A model generated the notes under the pieces. It was given only the letters and a program-made list of their open reading frames with translations. It was not told the DNA's origin and ran no database searches. Below, in pieces: positions 56,306 through 64,000 of a stretch of DNA of 64,000 nucleotides. The position numbers and the translations under genes are program-made. Source of the DNA: Magnetococcales bacterium (lineage in GTDB: Bacteria > Pseudomonadota > Magnetococcia > Magnetococcales > JADFXB01); NCBI GenBank assembly GCA_015233935.1, contig JADFXB010000006.1, positions 1 through 64,000 on the forward strand, in the 5' to 3' direction. Each line of letters begins with the position of its first letter. Positions within the stretch are counted from its first letter, which is position 1.

Positions 56306-58231
56306 ATGTGTGGGATTGCAGGGCGGCTATCCTGGCAACACCCGGCGAATCGCCACCTGGTGACCCGCATGACCCGTTCCTTGGCCCACCGGGGGCCGGA
56401 TGCACAAGGCATCTATTGCCAAGGCCCCATGGCTCTGGGCCATCGTCGCCTGTCCATCATCGATCTTGATCCCCAGTCCAACCAACCCATGGTGCATCCC
56501 ACTGGTGAACAGGTCATTGTTTTTAACGGGGAGATCTATAATTTTCAGGAGTTGCGCCGGGAGTTGACCGCCTTGGGCAGTCGTTTTGTCACCAAGGGAG
56601 ATACCGAGGTGATCCTGGAAGCCTATCGTCAATGGGGATTGGGGTGTCTGCGTCGTCTGGCGGGCATGTTTGCCTTTGCGTTGTGGGATGAACCCCGGCA
56701 AAGATTGCTGCTGGCACGGGATCGCCTGGGTAAAAAGCCCCTCTATTACTATCCCCTCGCCGATGGCGGGGTGGCCTTTGCCTCCGAGTTGAATGCCCTA
56801 TTGCAGGATCCCCAACTGCCCCGTCAGGTCAATCTGACCGCCTTGAGCCATTTTCTCTCCCTCAACTATACCCTCCACCAGCATCCCATGGTGCAAGGGG
56901 TCAAGCGGTTGGCAGCGGCCAGTTATGTGGTGGTGGAGCAAGAGGGTATTTCAAAAGAACACCTGTATTGGGACCTGGCCCATTATTTCCACAACAAGGT
57001 CCACTACAACAGCGATGCAGAGGCCGCTGAGGCGTGTAATGCCCTGTTGGAAGAGGCGGTTCGTCCACGATTGGTCAGTGATGTCCCCCTGGGAGCCTTT
57101 TTGAGTGGCGGCATCGATTCATCGGCGGTGGTGGCGGCCATGTGTCGCTTTCAGGGAGCGGAGCAGGTGACCACCTTTTCCGCCGGTTTTCGCCAGGCCA
57201 GTTATGACGAAACCACCAAATCCCTGCTGGTGGCCAAATTATTGGGGGTCAACCATGTGGAAGAGATGGTGGAGCCGGTCACCGCCCACATGTTGCCCCA
57301 ACTGGTGCGCTATCTGGATGAACCCTTTGCCGATACCTCCCTGTTTCCCATGTTTCGTCTGGCAGAACTGGCAAAAAAACAGGTGACGGTGGTGTTGACG
57401 GGGGATGGGGGCGACGAACTCTTTGGCGGCTATTCCACCTATACCGCCGATCAACTCCACCATGTAAGCCGTTGGATACCGGGTTGGTTGACCCATTGGA
57501 TCGGGCGGGCAGCGGATCGACTGTTGCCTGTCTCTCTAGATAAAGTGGGAATCGACTTTCAAATTCGCCAATTTTTATCCGGTCATGCCCATGGACAACC
57601 CCGTGCCCACTACAGTTGGCGCACCATTTTTCAGGAGCAGGAAAAGGTGGACCTGGTGCTGCCCGAATGGCAGCAGAAGGTGGCGGAAGCAGATCCTTGC
57701 ACCCATTTTGAGGAAGCCTGGCAGCAGATGGCGGGCTGTCACTATCTGGACCGGGCCATGTATGTGGATTTTAAAACTTGGCTGGTAGACGACATTTTGG
57801 TGAAGGTGGACCGTACCACCATGGCCCATGGCTTGGAGGCCCGTTGTCCCTTTCTGGACCATCGCCTGGTGGAATTTGCCGCTTCGTTGCCTGTCCGATT
57901 TAAAATCAAAGGATTGCAACGCAAGCATATTCTCAAGCGCAGTCAGTCCACTTGGCTGCCTGCCAACATTGTGCATCGACGCAAAGAGGGATTTTCCGCC
58001 CCGGTCTCCCACTGGTTGATCGGCAAGGGTGAGAACGATTTTTCCCAATTTCGCCGCTTGGCCCTGGCCCCCGATTATTTGCGCCAGGATCGGGTGGGGC
58101 AATTGTGGAACGATATGGCCGACCGCACCCGAGACAATGGCATGCGCTTATTGGGTTTGATCATGTTTCATTTATGGCTGGAAAAAATCAACCGTCCCCT
58201 ATCCCACCAGGAAACAGAGCCAAATTCCTAA
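56306..58231 (+). CDS. asnB: Asparagine synthase (glutamine-hydrolysing), second copy
   Basis: A 641-residue amidotransferase. The glutaminase half opens MCGIAGRLSW with Cys2 and SLAHRGPDAQG, VIVFNGEIYNFQELR. The synthetase half has the canonical PP-loop GAFLSGGIDSSAVVAAM near 270 and LTGDGGDELFGGYSTY and DDILVKVDRTTMAHGLEARCPFLD-type residues near 510. It is a more typical AsnB than the copy at 15.5 kb. Surface-polysaccharide loci also use such enzymes. Its last 33 bases overlap the end of the convergent ubiA gene. Confidence 0.93.
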   Translation: MCGIAGRLSWQHPANRHLVTRMTRSLAHRGPDAQGIYCQGPMALGHRRLSIIDLDPQSNQPMVHPTGEQVIVFNGEIYNFQELRRELTALGSRFVTKGDTEVILEAYRQWGLGCLRRLAGMFAFALWDEPRQRLLLARDRLGKKPLYYYPLADGGVAFASELNALLQDPQLPRQVNLTALSHFLSLNYTLHQHPMVQGVKRLAAASYVVVEQEGISKEHLYWDLAHYFHNKVHYNSDAEAAEACNALLEEAVRPRLVSDVPLGAFLSGGIDSSAVVAAMCRFQGAEQVTTFSAGFRQASYDETTKSLLVAKLLGVNHVEEMVEPVTAHMLPQLVRYLDEPFADTSLFPMFRLAELAKKQVTVVLTGDGGDELFGGYSTYTADQLHHVSRWIPGWLTHWIGRAADRLLPVSLDKVGIDFQIRQFLSGHAHGQPRAHYSWRTIFQEQEKVDLVLPEWQQKVAEADPCTHFEEAWQQMAGCHYLDRAMYVDFKTWLVDDILVKVDRTTMAHGLEARCPFLDHRLVEFAASLPVRFKIKGLQRKHILKRSQSTWLPANIVHRRKEGFSAPVSHWLIGKGENDFSQFRRLALAPDYLRQDRVGQLWNDMADRTRDNGMRLLGLIMFHLWLEKINRPLSHQETEPNS

Positions 58232-59068
58232 ACCAATCCAGCGATTGGCCAGAAAGGCATGCAAAAGCCTGTCAGTTTGATAGCCCTGGCAGCGATGGAG
58301 TTGCCAAACCATATGCCCCGCCGTAATCAGCAGCCCGCCAAAATAAAACCAGGAAAGGTGAAGGCGCACCCCCACCCAGGCCAATAACAATAAGGTCAAG
58401 AGGTAGAGGATACCGGTGGCCACCACATCATAACGTCCAAACAGGATGGCGGTGGAGTGGACCCCTATTTTTAAATCATCGGGACGATCCATCATGGCAT
58501 AGATGGTGTCATACCCTGCCGCCCAGCAGAGGGTGGCGGCAAAGATTAACCAGGCCTCCAGGGGGACGCTGGCGGTCACCGTCGCCCAGGCAATGATCAC
58601 CCCCCAACCGAAGGCAGCCCCCATGTAAAATTGGGGAAAAGAGATATATCGCTTGGTAAAAGGATAACTCACCGCCAGCCAGGCCCCCGCCACACAATAG
58701 AGCAGAGCGGTGGCAGGCAGGGTGAGGGCGATGGTCAGGGCGATGGCCAATAAAAAAATCAACAAACCAAGGGCAGGGGCAACGCCAATTCGACCGGCGG
58801 CCAGTGGGCGTTCTTTGGTGCGTGCCACATGGGGATCAATATTGCGGTCGGCCAGATCGTTGGCCACACACCCTGCCGAGCGCATGACAAAGGCCCCCAC
58901 GGCAAAGATGACCAGCAACCAGGGATCGGGTCTGCCCTGGGAGGCCGCAGTCAATGCCCAAAGGGAGGGCCACATGAGCAGCCAGGTACCAATGGGACGA
59001 TCCACCCGCATCAACTTTAACATTTCCCGCCCCAGGGGCCAGGGAATTCGCTCCACCCAATGGCTCAT
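58199..59068 (-). CDS. ubiA: 4-hydroxybenzoate polyprenyltransferase UbiA
   Basis: A 289-residue inner-membrane prenyltransferase with about eight membrane segments. The first aspartate motif is GCVANDLADRNIDPHVARTK (NDxxDxxxD) near residue 68 and the second is YDTIYAMMDRPDDLKIGVHS near 190. It attaches the polyprenyl chain to 4-hydroxybenzoate in ubiquinone synthesis. It starts at ATG 59068 and is divergent from the small cysteine protein gene. Confidence 0.95.
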   Translation of the reverse strand: MSHWVERIPWPLGREMLKLMRVDRPIGTWLLMWPSLWALTAASQGRPDPWLLVIFAVGAFVMRSAGCVANDLADRNIDPHVARTKERPLAAGRIGVAPALGLLIFLLAIALTIALTLPATALLYCVAGAWLAVSYPFTKRYISFPQFYMGAAFGWGVIIAWATVTASVPLEAWLIFAATLCWAAGYDTIYAMMDRPDDLKIGVHSTAILFGRYDVVATGILYLLTLLLLAWVGVRLHLSWFYFGGLLITAGHMVWQLHRCQGYQTDRLLHAFLANRWIGLGIWLCFLVG

Positions 59069-59194
59069 CTTGTCATCCGTGTAAATGGTGCTCGGGTTCT
59101 TTCCCCAATTGGAGAGAACTCCTTCGTCATTTTAGCACTCTATGCTATGTTGCCCAAGAGACGTTGGACAAGGTCCACTTTTGTTGGGGGTGTC

Positions 59195-59482
59195 ATGAAA
59201 AAAATTGGGATAGGGATATTAGGAATACTGGCATCGGTCGCCATGGCCGGGGAAGAGGCGTGCCATTGTCTGTACAATAAAGAGAGCGACCAATGGATCC
59301 GCAATTGCAAGTTGCAGGGTGAGGGTAAACAACACGCCTGTTACGATTTTGCCACCAAGGAGCATCGACGGCTGGAGTTGCAGGAACCGGGTCAGTGGCA
59401 GGTGGTGGAAGCCGGACAAAAAGGTTGCACCCCCTGTAAATATGTCCACCCTGGACTGGCCCTGCCCCGTGGCGGGCAATGA
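59195..59482 (+). CDS. Small secreted cysteine-containing protein (95 aa)
   Basis: The frame opens upstream, but ATG 59195 begins a good signal peptide (MKKIGIGILGILASVAMAGEE) behind TTGGGGG. The mature part of about 75 residues has five cysteines: ACHCLYN, IRNCKLQ, HACYDFATKE and CTPCKY. These may make disulfides or a CxC/CxxC metal site. I do not recognise a family. It is followed after 16 bases by a membrane protein gene on the same strand. Confidence 0.75.
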   Translation: MKKIGIGILGILASVAMAGEEACHCLYNKESDQWIRNCKLQGEGKQHACYDFATKEHRRLELQEPGQWQVVEAGQKGCTPCKYVHPGLALPRGGQ

Positions 59483-59498
59483 TTGCGGAGTTGAAACC

Positions 59499-60167
59499 AT
59501 GAGAAGATCCCCCAACGTCACCCCTCCCGAAACCACCGCGCCTTCTTCCGAGAAGATAGGTCCTTTGACTTGGCTCTCGGCGGCAGCCGGGCTGGTGTTT
59601 TTTCTCTACATCATTGGTTGGAGTTATGCGGCCAACTATTTTGGACATTTCAACCTGGGGTTGGCGACTCTGCAACTGCCGGTGGAATATGTGCTGGTCT
59701 ACGCCTTTTACGCCCTGAAGGTTTTATGGTGGGCGGTGCTGCTTTTTGTCGCCTTTGTGGCCATCGATCTGTTTTTCCTGTGGTGGTTGGGCTTTTTCCC
59801 CTGGTATGCCCGGCAATCCACCAACACCCGATTGGTCTTGTGGATGGTATTGGCTTTGGTGACGGTCTCGTTGGGTGGCAAATTGGGCGAAATTTCCGCT
59901 CGGCAAGCCTTTGAATATGGCATGGTGAAGGGTTTTCCTGAAATGCCTGCGGTCAAGGTGACCTTGCGGGATGATAAAAATCCCCTCAACAAAGGTTTGC
60001 AAAGTGGTTGTTACCGCTTGTTGGCTCAAACCCAGCAGCCGGATAATCTCTATCTGGTGCAGGTGGCTCCCATGGTAAGCGGTATGCCGGTGCAGGTGGT
60101 GGCGGGTCGGCAAGTAGCCGCCATGCGGATTCTGGCGGAAATTCCCTCTTGCGACATAGTTCGTTAA
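59499..60167 (+). CDS. Hypothetical inner-membrane protein (222 aa)
   Basis: I start it at ATG 59499 (GGAG upstream). After a polar N-terminus come three hydrophobic segments (WLSAAAGLVFFLYIIGWSYA; VWWAVLLFVAF region with FLWWLGFFPW; LVLWMVLALVTVSLGG). A C-terminal soluble domain (about 130-222) looks like a small beta domain (KVTLRDDKNPLNKGLQSGCY, LYLVQVAPMVSGMPVQVV). Family not recognised. It follows the small secreted protein and precedes the chemoreceptor, all on one strand with short gaps, so the three may share a message. Confidence 0.7.
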   Translation: MRRSPNVTPPETTAPSSEKIGPLTWLSAAAGLVFFLYIIGWSYAANYFGHFNLGLATLQLPVEYVLVYAFYALKVLWWAVLLFVAFVAIDLFFLWWLGFFPWYARQSTNTRLVLWMVLALVTVSLGGKLGEISARQAFEYGMVKGFPEMPAVKVTLRDDKNPLNKGLQSGCYRLLAQTQQPDNLYLVQVAPMVSGMPVQVVAGRQVAAMRILAEIPSCDIVR

Positions 60168-60196
60168 CTCTATCTTTTCTGCTTGTGAGTGCTCTC

Positions 60197-62614
60197 ATGA
60201 AATTTCCCCGTTCCATCAAGTGGCAAATCACTTTGTTGGCTGGTTTTTGTTTGCTGGTTGCCCTCACCGGAGTGGTGACCCTCTCGGCTCTGGAGTTGCG
60301 GCGGGAGGCCATCGATTTGGCCACCACCCAGGCGGTGGACACCGCCCGTCTGCGGGCCATGGACATTCGCATGCGACTGGATCGTGCCTTGACAGTGGCC
60401 AGGACCATGGCCCAACTGCTGTCCGCCATGCCGGAAAATTCCCAAACCATGACCATGAACCGCTCCGATGTCAGTCTGATGTTGAAAACCCTCCTGTTGC
60501 GCAACCAGGATTTACAAACCTCCTATACTGGCTGGGAACCCAACGCCTTCGACAACCAGGATGAAGCCTGGCGCAATCGGGAGGGCCACGATGATACCGG
60601 TCAGTTTCTCCCCTGGTGGACCCGTGGGGATGGGGAGCTGAAACTGGAATGGTTGACCGATATTGCCGATACCACCACCAATGATTTTGGGGTGCGGGCA
60701 GGCGACTATTACATGTTGCCCAAGGAGTCCAAACGTGATTTTGTCATGGACCCTTATCTTTATGATGTACAGGAAAAGAAGGTTTTGCTGGTCTCTTTGG
60801 TCTCCCCCATCGTGTTGCAGGATCGGTTTCTGGGTATCGCGGGCGTAGATATTGCCTTGGATTTTCTGCAAAAACTGGCAGACAACGTGGATTTATACAA
60901 CGGAACCGCCCGCATGTTGCTGGTGAGCCGGGTGGGTATGGTGGCAGGGGCAACCCGACAAGCCGAACATGTGGGCAAGGCCCTGAAAGAGGTGCCCGGT
61001 TTCGAGAAGGATTGGCAGGAATATTTGGATGAATTTAAAAAGGGAAAAGAAAAGATTGAAGTCACGGATGGCATGCTGGAAGTGATGGTTCCCATTGAAC
61101 TGGCAGGGAGCAACTGGGGGGTTATTCTCACCATCCCGGAAGAAAAAATTACTGAAGATGCCCATCGCAAAATATGGGAAGAAATTTTGCTGGGGCTGGT
61201 ACTGTTGGTGTTGGGCATGGTTTTGCTCTATGGGGTAGCAGCCCGCCTGTCGGCTCCGGTGATTCAGCAGGCCAATACCGCCCGCGCTTTAGCCACCGGT
61301 GATCTGACGGTGGTCTTTGACCAGGGGGCCAATAATGAAGTGGGAGCCTTGGGCAAGGCGTTGCAGGGCGTGGTTGAGCAATTCCAGGAAATGTTTCGGC
61401 GCATTTTGGACAATGCGGAATCATTGGATCGTTTTTCCCGTGAATTGGCCACGGTTTCCGCCACCATGGCCGCCAACGCAGAAGAAATGGGCCAGCGCAT
61501 TCACCAGTCGGCAGAAGGGGCCAAAGGCATCAGTCGCGCCATGGAGCAGGTCAACCAGGAGGTGCGGCTGGGGGATGAACATATGCGTCATACCGCCCAG
61601 TCGGCCAGTGATGCCGCCCAGGATATGTCCACCATTGCCGCTGCCGCCGAAGAGGCCAATGCCAACCTGTCCACGGTAGCCGCCGCCAGTGAAGAGGCCA
61701 ACGCCAACATGGAAGCCATTCGGGAAGCGGCAGAACGCACCAGCGGACGGGTGGGTGGGGTAGCCCGCAATGTGGAAGCCATGGGACAGACGGTGCACAA
61801 GGTGTTGGAGCAGTGCCAAGTGGCATCCAAAGAGTCACTGCTGGCCCAGGGACATGTCAGGGATAATGGTGCCATCATGGAACAGTTGACCACCTCCGCA
61901 GAAGAGATTGGTCAGGTGGTGAAGGTCATCAGCGATATTGCGGAACAGACCAACATGTTGGCCCTCAATGCGGCCATTGAAGCCGCCGGGGCTGGCGAGG
62001 CAGGCAAGGGTTTTGCCGTGGTGGCCAACGAGGTGAAATCCCTGGCCCGCCAGACCAGGGATGCCACCGGCATGATCACCGACAAGATTGGTCAAATTCA
62101 GCAACACGCTCGCCGCACCGCCGAGAGTGCCCGTTCCATGGAGGGGGTGATTGACCGCATCAATGAGGCCAACAATGGCATTTTACGGGCGGTGGAGGAG
62201 CAGCGGTATAATTTGCAAGGGGTAAGCGGAGCCATGGAAGGGGTGGCCCATGAGACCAAAGAGGTGAGTCAACGCATCAATGAGGCCACCTTGGGCATCG
62301 GTGAGGTCACCCGCAGCGTCAGTGAAATTTCCTATGGCATTGGTGAGGTCACCCGCACGGTGACGGCAGCCTCCCAGGGCATTGGCAGTATGGTGCAGCA
62401 GGTTCAGGAAGCCTCCAGCGGCAATGAACGCATCTCCGGTCATGTGAACCAGGTCGCCCATGAGATCAAACAGTCGGCGGCAAGTTTGCAAGAGGTGGCG
62501 GAAGAAACCCTTGAAATCACGGATTTAAGCACCACCGTGCGCAATCGGGCGGGTGAGATGGCCCACATCTCCGGCGAGTTCAACCAAATGGTCTCCAAAT
62601 TCAAGGTGTCTTAG
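60197..62614 (+). CDS. Methyl-accepting chemotaxis protein (Cache-HAMP-MA)
   Basis: An 805-residue chemoreceptor. TM1 (about 9-31) is followed by a periplasmic double-Cache domain (about 40-320, with TSYTGWEPNAFDNQDEA and GIAGVDIALDFLQKLADN), TM2 (about 335-357) and HAMP (about 358-410). A long cytoplasmic coiled coil carries the conserved hairpin tip EQTNMLALNAAIEAAGAGEA near 602 and GFAVVANEVKSLARQTRDAT. Cache domains usually bind amino or organic acids. The start is ATG 60197. It converges on the NarL-type regulator gene with a 1-base gap. Confidence 0.95.
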   Translation: MKFPRSIKWQITLLAGFCLLVALTGVVTLSALELRREAIDLATTQAVDTARLRAMDIRMRLDRALTVARTMAQLLSAMPENSQTMTMNRSDVSLMLKTLLLRNQDLQTSYTGWEPNAFDNQDEAWRNREGHDDTGQFLPWWTRGDGELKLEWLTDIADTTTNDFGVRAGDYYMLPKESKRDFVMDPYLYDVQEKKVLLVSLVSPIVLQDRFLGIAGVDIALDFLQKLADNVDLYNGTARMLLVSRVGMVAGATRQAEHVGKALKEVPGFEKDWQEYLDEFKKGKEKIEVTDGMLEVMVPIELAGSNWGVILTIPEEKITEDAHRKIWEEILLGLVLLVLGMVLLYGVAARLSAPVIQQANTARALATGDLTVVFDQGANNEVGALGKALQGVVEQFQEMFRRILDNAESLDRFSRELATVSATMAANAEEMGQRIHQSAEGAKGISRAMEQVNQEVRLGDEHMRHTAQSASDAAQDMSTIAAAAEEANANLSTVAAASEEANANMEAIREAAERTSGRVGGVARNVEAMGQTVHKVLEQCQVASKESLLAQGHVRDNGAIMEQLTTSAEEIGQVVKVISDIAEQTNMLALNAAIEAAGAGEAGKGFAVVANEVKSLARQTRDATGMITDKIGQIQQHARRTAESARSMEGVIDRINEANNGILRAVEEQRYNLQGVSGAMEGVAHETKEVSQRINEATLGIGEVTRSVSEISYGIGEVTRTVTAASQGIGSMVQQVQEASSGNERISGHVNQVAHEIKQSAASLQEVAEETLEITDLSTTVRNRAGEMAHISGEFNQMVSKFKVS

Positions 62615-62615
62615 C

Positions 62616-63242
62616 CTACCAGGAGCGGCGGCGAAACGGGAGCAATCCCGTTTCCGCCGCATAGCGCACCAGATCCACCGTGCGCCGCAACCCCAATTTG
62701 TTGCGCAAACTTGCCCCATGGGCCTCCACCGTCTTGGCACTTACCCCCAATTTCCAGGCCGCACTTCGGCTACTTTCCCCATTGGCCAGTAATTGCAACA
62801 CCTCCATCTCACGCACCGTCAATCGCTCCTCCTCACGAGGCAAAGGGCCATACTTTTCCTGTTGCAATGCTGGAGAAATAAAACGTTCCTTCCGGTGAGC
62901 CGCCCGAATGGCCATGTATAAATCATTAAATGTATCATCCTTTAAGACCAAGCCATAGACTGGTGGTATCAATGGGGCATGGATATGCAATAATTCATGG
63001 TACATGGTCACCACTACCACCCCACAATGGGGAGGTAAATCAGGCAAAATCGTCAGACCATTGCCATCAGGAAAACCTAAATCCAATAATAGCACATTGG
63101 GAGCTTGGTGGGTGAGCAACTTTTGCAAGCCAGACAGGGATTCGGCCTCACCCGTTAAATGCAAATCATCGGTATCTTTCAATAAGCGGATAACCCCCTG
63201 ACGATAGAGGCTGTGGTCATCGGCAATAATAACCTCAATCAT
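62616..63242 (-). CDS. NarL/FixJ-family response regulator
   Basis: A 208-residue regulator. The receiver has D8-D9, phospho-acceptor D54 in LLLDLGFPDGNG, T/S-type TMYHE and K101 in LVLKDD. The LuxR-type HTH has LTVREMEVLQLLANGESSRS, then AWKLGVSAKTVEAHGASLRN. No kinase adjoins it; the window's hybrid kinases lack a partner regulator, but such kinases normally need an HPt first. The repeat-protein gene is divergent from it and could be a target. Confidence 0.93.
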   Translation of the reverse strand: MIEVIIADDHSLYRQGVIRLLKDTDDLHLTGEAESLSGLQKLLTHQAPNVLLLDLGFPDGNGLTILPDLPPHCGVVVVTMYHELLHIHAPLIPPVYGLVLKDDTFNDLYMAIRAAHRKERFISPALQQEKYGPLPREEERLTVREMEVLQLLANGESSRSAAWKLGVSAKTVEAHGASLRNKLGLRRTVDLVRYAAETGLLPFRRRSW

Positions 63243-63389
63243 GTATCAGGCCCTCCTCCTACACAGGCCGTTGAACTATCTTCCAGACGAAACTGCCAAT
63301 CGTAGAAATCCCCTCCCCAAGCAGATGGCAACCAATAAAGAGAGTATAAACAACCTTTCGTTTGCCCTGCAACGTGGTTTTTTACGTAG

Positions 63390-63407
63390 ATTGGGAAAAT
63401 TCCCAAT
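63390..63407. promoter_or_regulatory. Palindrome overlapping the -35 of the repeat-protein gene
   Basis: ATTGGGAA (63390-63397), AA, TTCCCAAT (63400-63407): exact 8-bp arms. Its last base is the first base of the predicted -35 box, a common operator position. It is also in the divergent region of the NarL-type regulator gene. Confidence 0.5.
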
Positions 63408-63435
63408 TGTTAAAATTTTCTTCTTTCCATAGAAT
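63407..63435 (+). promoter_or_regulatory. Predicted promoter of the repeat-protein gene
   Basis: TTGTTA (63407-63412), 17 bases, TAGAAT (63430-63435). Predicted start near 63442, about 43 bases before the ATG at 63485. The rest of the 242-base gap shows nothing else I can name. Confidence 0.6.
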
Positions 63436-63484
63436 TTGTCGATCTCTCTTGATCGCTTGCACAAGCGTATCGACTGGAACCGAC

Positions 63485-64000
63485 ATGGCCTCTGATGGAA
63501 GGCATAATGCTGTGAGAATCTATTTTATTCGGCTCCAAAGTACCATTATGGGTGCTGGGCTTTTGTTGACACTCCTGTTAGCCATTGGACCGGTAACAGC
63601 TGAGGAATCACCACCCATGGTTGTTCAGGTGACTCGGCAAGAAGAGCTGGCAGTTGAAGAGAACCAACCGTTAATCGTCAATGTAACCCGCCAAGGGGAA
63701 GGGGCAACCAGCGGCGTCGATAAGCCCATGGTGGTCAATGTAACCCGCCAAGGGGAAGCAGTCACCAGCGGCATCGATAAGCCCATGGTGGTCAATGTCA
63801 CCCGCCAAGGGGAAGGGATGACCAGTGGCGTCGATAAGCCCATGGTGGTCAATGTAACCCGCCAAGGGAAAGGGGTCACCAGCGGCATCGATAAGCCCAT
63901 GGTGGTCAATGTAACCCGCCAAGGGGAAGCAGTCACCAGCGGCGTCGATAAGCCCATGGAGGTCAATGTAACCCGCCAAGGATCAGCGGTTACGGTTAGC
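63485..64000 (+). CDS. Exported repeat protein, cut by the right edge
   Basis: An open frame from ATG 63485 runs off the window with no stop (172 codons). Residues about 20-40 (TIMGAGLLLTLLLAIGPVTA) form a signal peptide or anchor after a polar 19-residue start. The mature part begins EESPPMVVQVTRQEELAVEE and then consists of 19-residue repeats of the form VNVTRQGEAVTSGIDKPMV, five complete and a sixth begun. Each is short, Val/Thr-rich and probably beta-forming. I recognise no family; extracellular or periplasmic fibre, adhesin or matrix roles are possible. The frame is missed by simple start-stop scanning because it has no stop here. Confidence 0.8.
   Translation, partial: MASDGRHNAVRIYFIRLQSTIMGAGLLLTLLLAIGPVTAEESPPMVVQVTRQEELAVEENQPLIVNVTRQGEGATSGVDKPMVVNVTRQGEAVTSGIDKPMVVNVTRQGEGMTSGVDKPMVVNVTRQGKGVTSGIDKPMVVNVTRQGEAVTSGVDKPMEVNVTRQGSAVTVS
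63677..64000 (+). repeat. 57-base in-frame tandem repeat
   Basis: Copies begin at 63677, 63734, 63791, 63848, 63905 and 63962 (last one cut). Copies differ at few sites, mainly in the codons after the GGG GAA or GGG AAA pair and at a GTC/ATC switch. The near identity points to recent expansion or gene conversion. Confidence 0.93.

Noticed and set aside
63625-63979. Minus-strand repeat proteins opposite the repeat gene
   Set aside because: They are only the complement of the 57-base repeats and have no start signal.
63677-64000. Regular repeats as a CRISPR array
   Set aside because: The copies follow directly without spacers and keep one reading frame behind a signal peptide; they are protein repeats.

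Overview
The window reads as chromosome of a Gram-negative bacterium of the Pseudomonadota. It carries lipid A genes (lpxD, an eptA-type transferase), lolA, an AsmA-like protein, RND efflux parts, UbiA, an mreBCD-mrdA-rodA cluster, gatCAB, glnK-amtB, glnD and a groESL operon under CIRCE control. CIRCE control of groESL together with gatCAB argues against an enteric gammaproteobacterium. The wealth of large hybrid kinases and the mix of families would suit an early-branching alphaproteobacterium such as the Magnetococcales, but that is a guess: no rRNA, tRNA or other decisive marker gene is present.

Layout. 1-7.4 kb, minus strand: a secreted unknown protein cut by the left edge and two translationally coupled hybrid histidine kinases. 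7.5-12.3 kb, plus strand: groESL behind two overlapping CIRCE boxes, a 57-aa protein, ElbB, an M24 peptidase and a small acidic protein. 12.4-17.3 kb: an RND pump subunit and an asparagine synthetase. 17.4-19.6 kb: an AT-richer accessory stretch with a PIN/AbrB toxin-antitoxin pair and two unknown genes. 19.7-26.7 kb: a membrane fusion protein, glnK-amtB behind a sigma-54 promoter, an MBL hydrolase with a WGR protein, and a third hybrid kinase with a PocR sensor. 26.9-28.8 kb: an ATPase plus TOPRIM-like (DUF4435-type) pair. 28.9-34.2 kb: gatCAB and an AsmA-like gene. 34.3-37.1 kb: a nucleotidyltransferase whose HEPN partner appears lost, an RloA/RloB-like ATPase-TOPRIM pair and a solitary HicB. 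37.2-49.4 kb: glnD, then the cell-shape cluster, lpxD, a methyltransferase and an eptA-like transferase. 49.4-53.6 kb: a probable abiF-type structured RNA with an Abi_2/HEPN protein, a TPR-OGT glycosyltransferase and higBA behind a 33-bp palindrome. 53.7-63.2 kb: rimO, yajQ, lolA, a second asparagine synthetase, ubiA, two small envelope proteins, a chemoreceptor and a NarL-type regulator. 63.4-64 kb: an exported protein built of 19-residue repeats, cut by the right edge.

How the genes work together. Nitrogen control is well represented: GlnK with its uridylylation tyrosine, the AmtB it regulates, and GlnD that modifies it. The cell-wall elongation machinery is intact and probably one operon, leading into lipid A genes. 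The most interesting content is defence-like and lies between housekeeping blocks: two different split ATPase/TOPRIM pairs on either side of gatCAB, an Abi protein with its own structured RNA, a PIN/AbrB pair, a HigBA pair, and fragments or orphans (MNT, HicB) of others. This looks like a defence-accumulating region between conserved genes.
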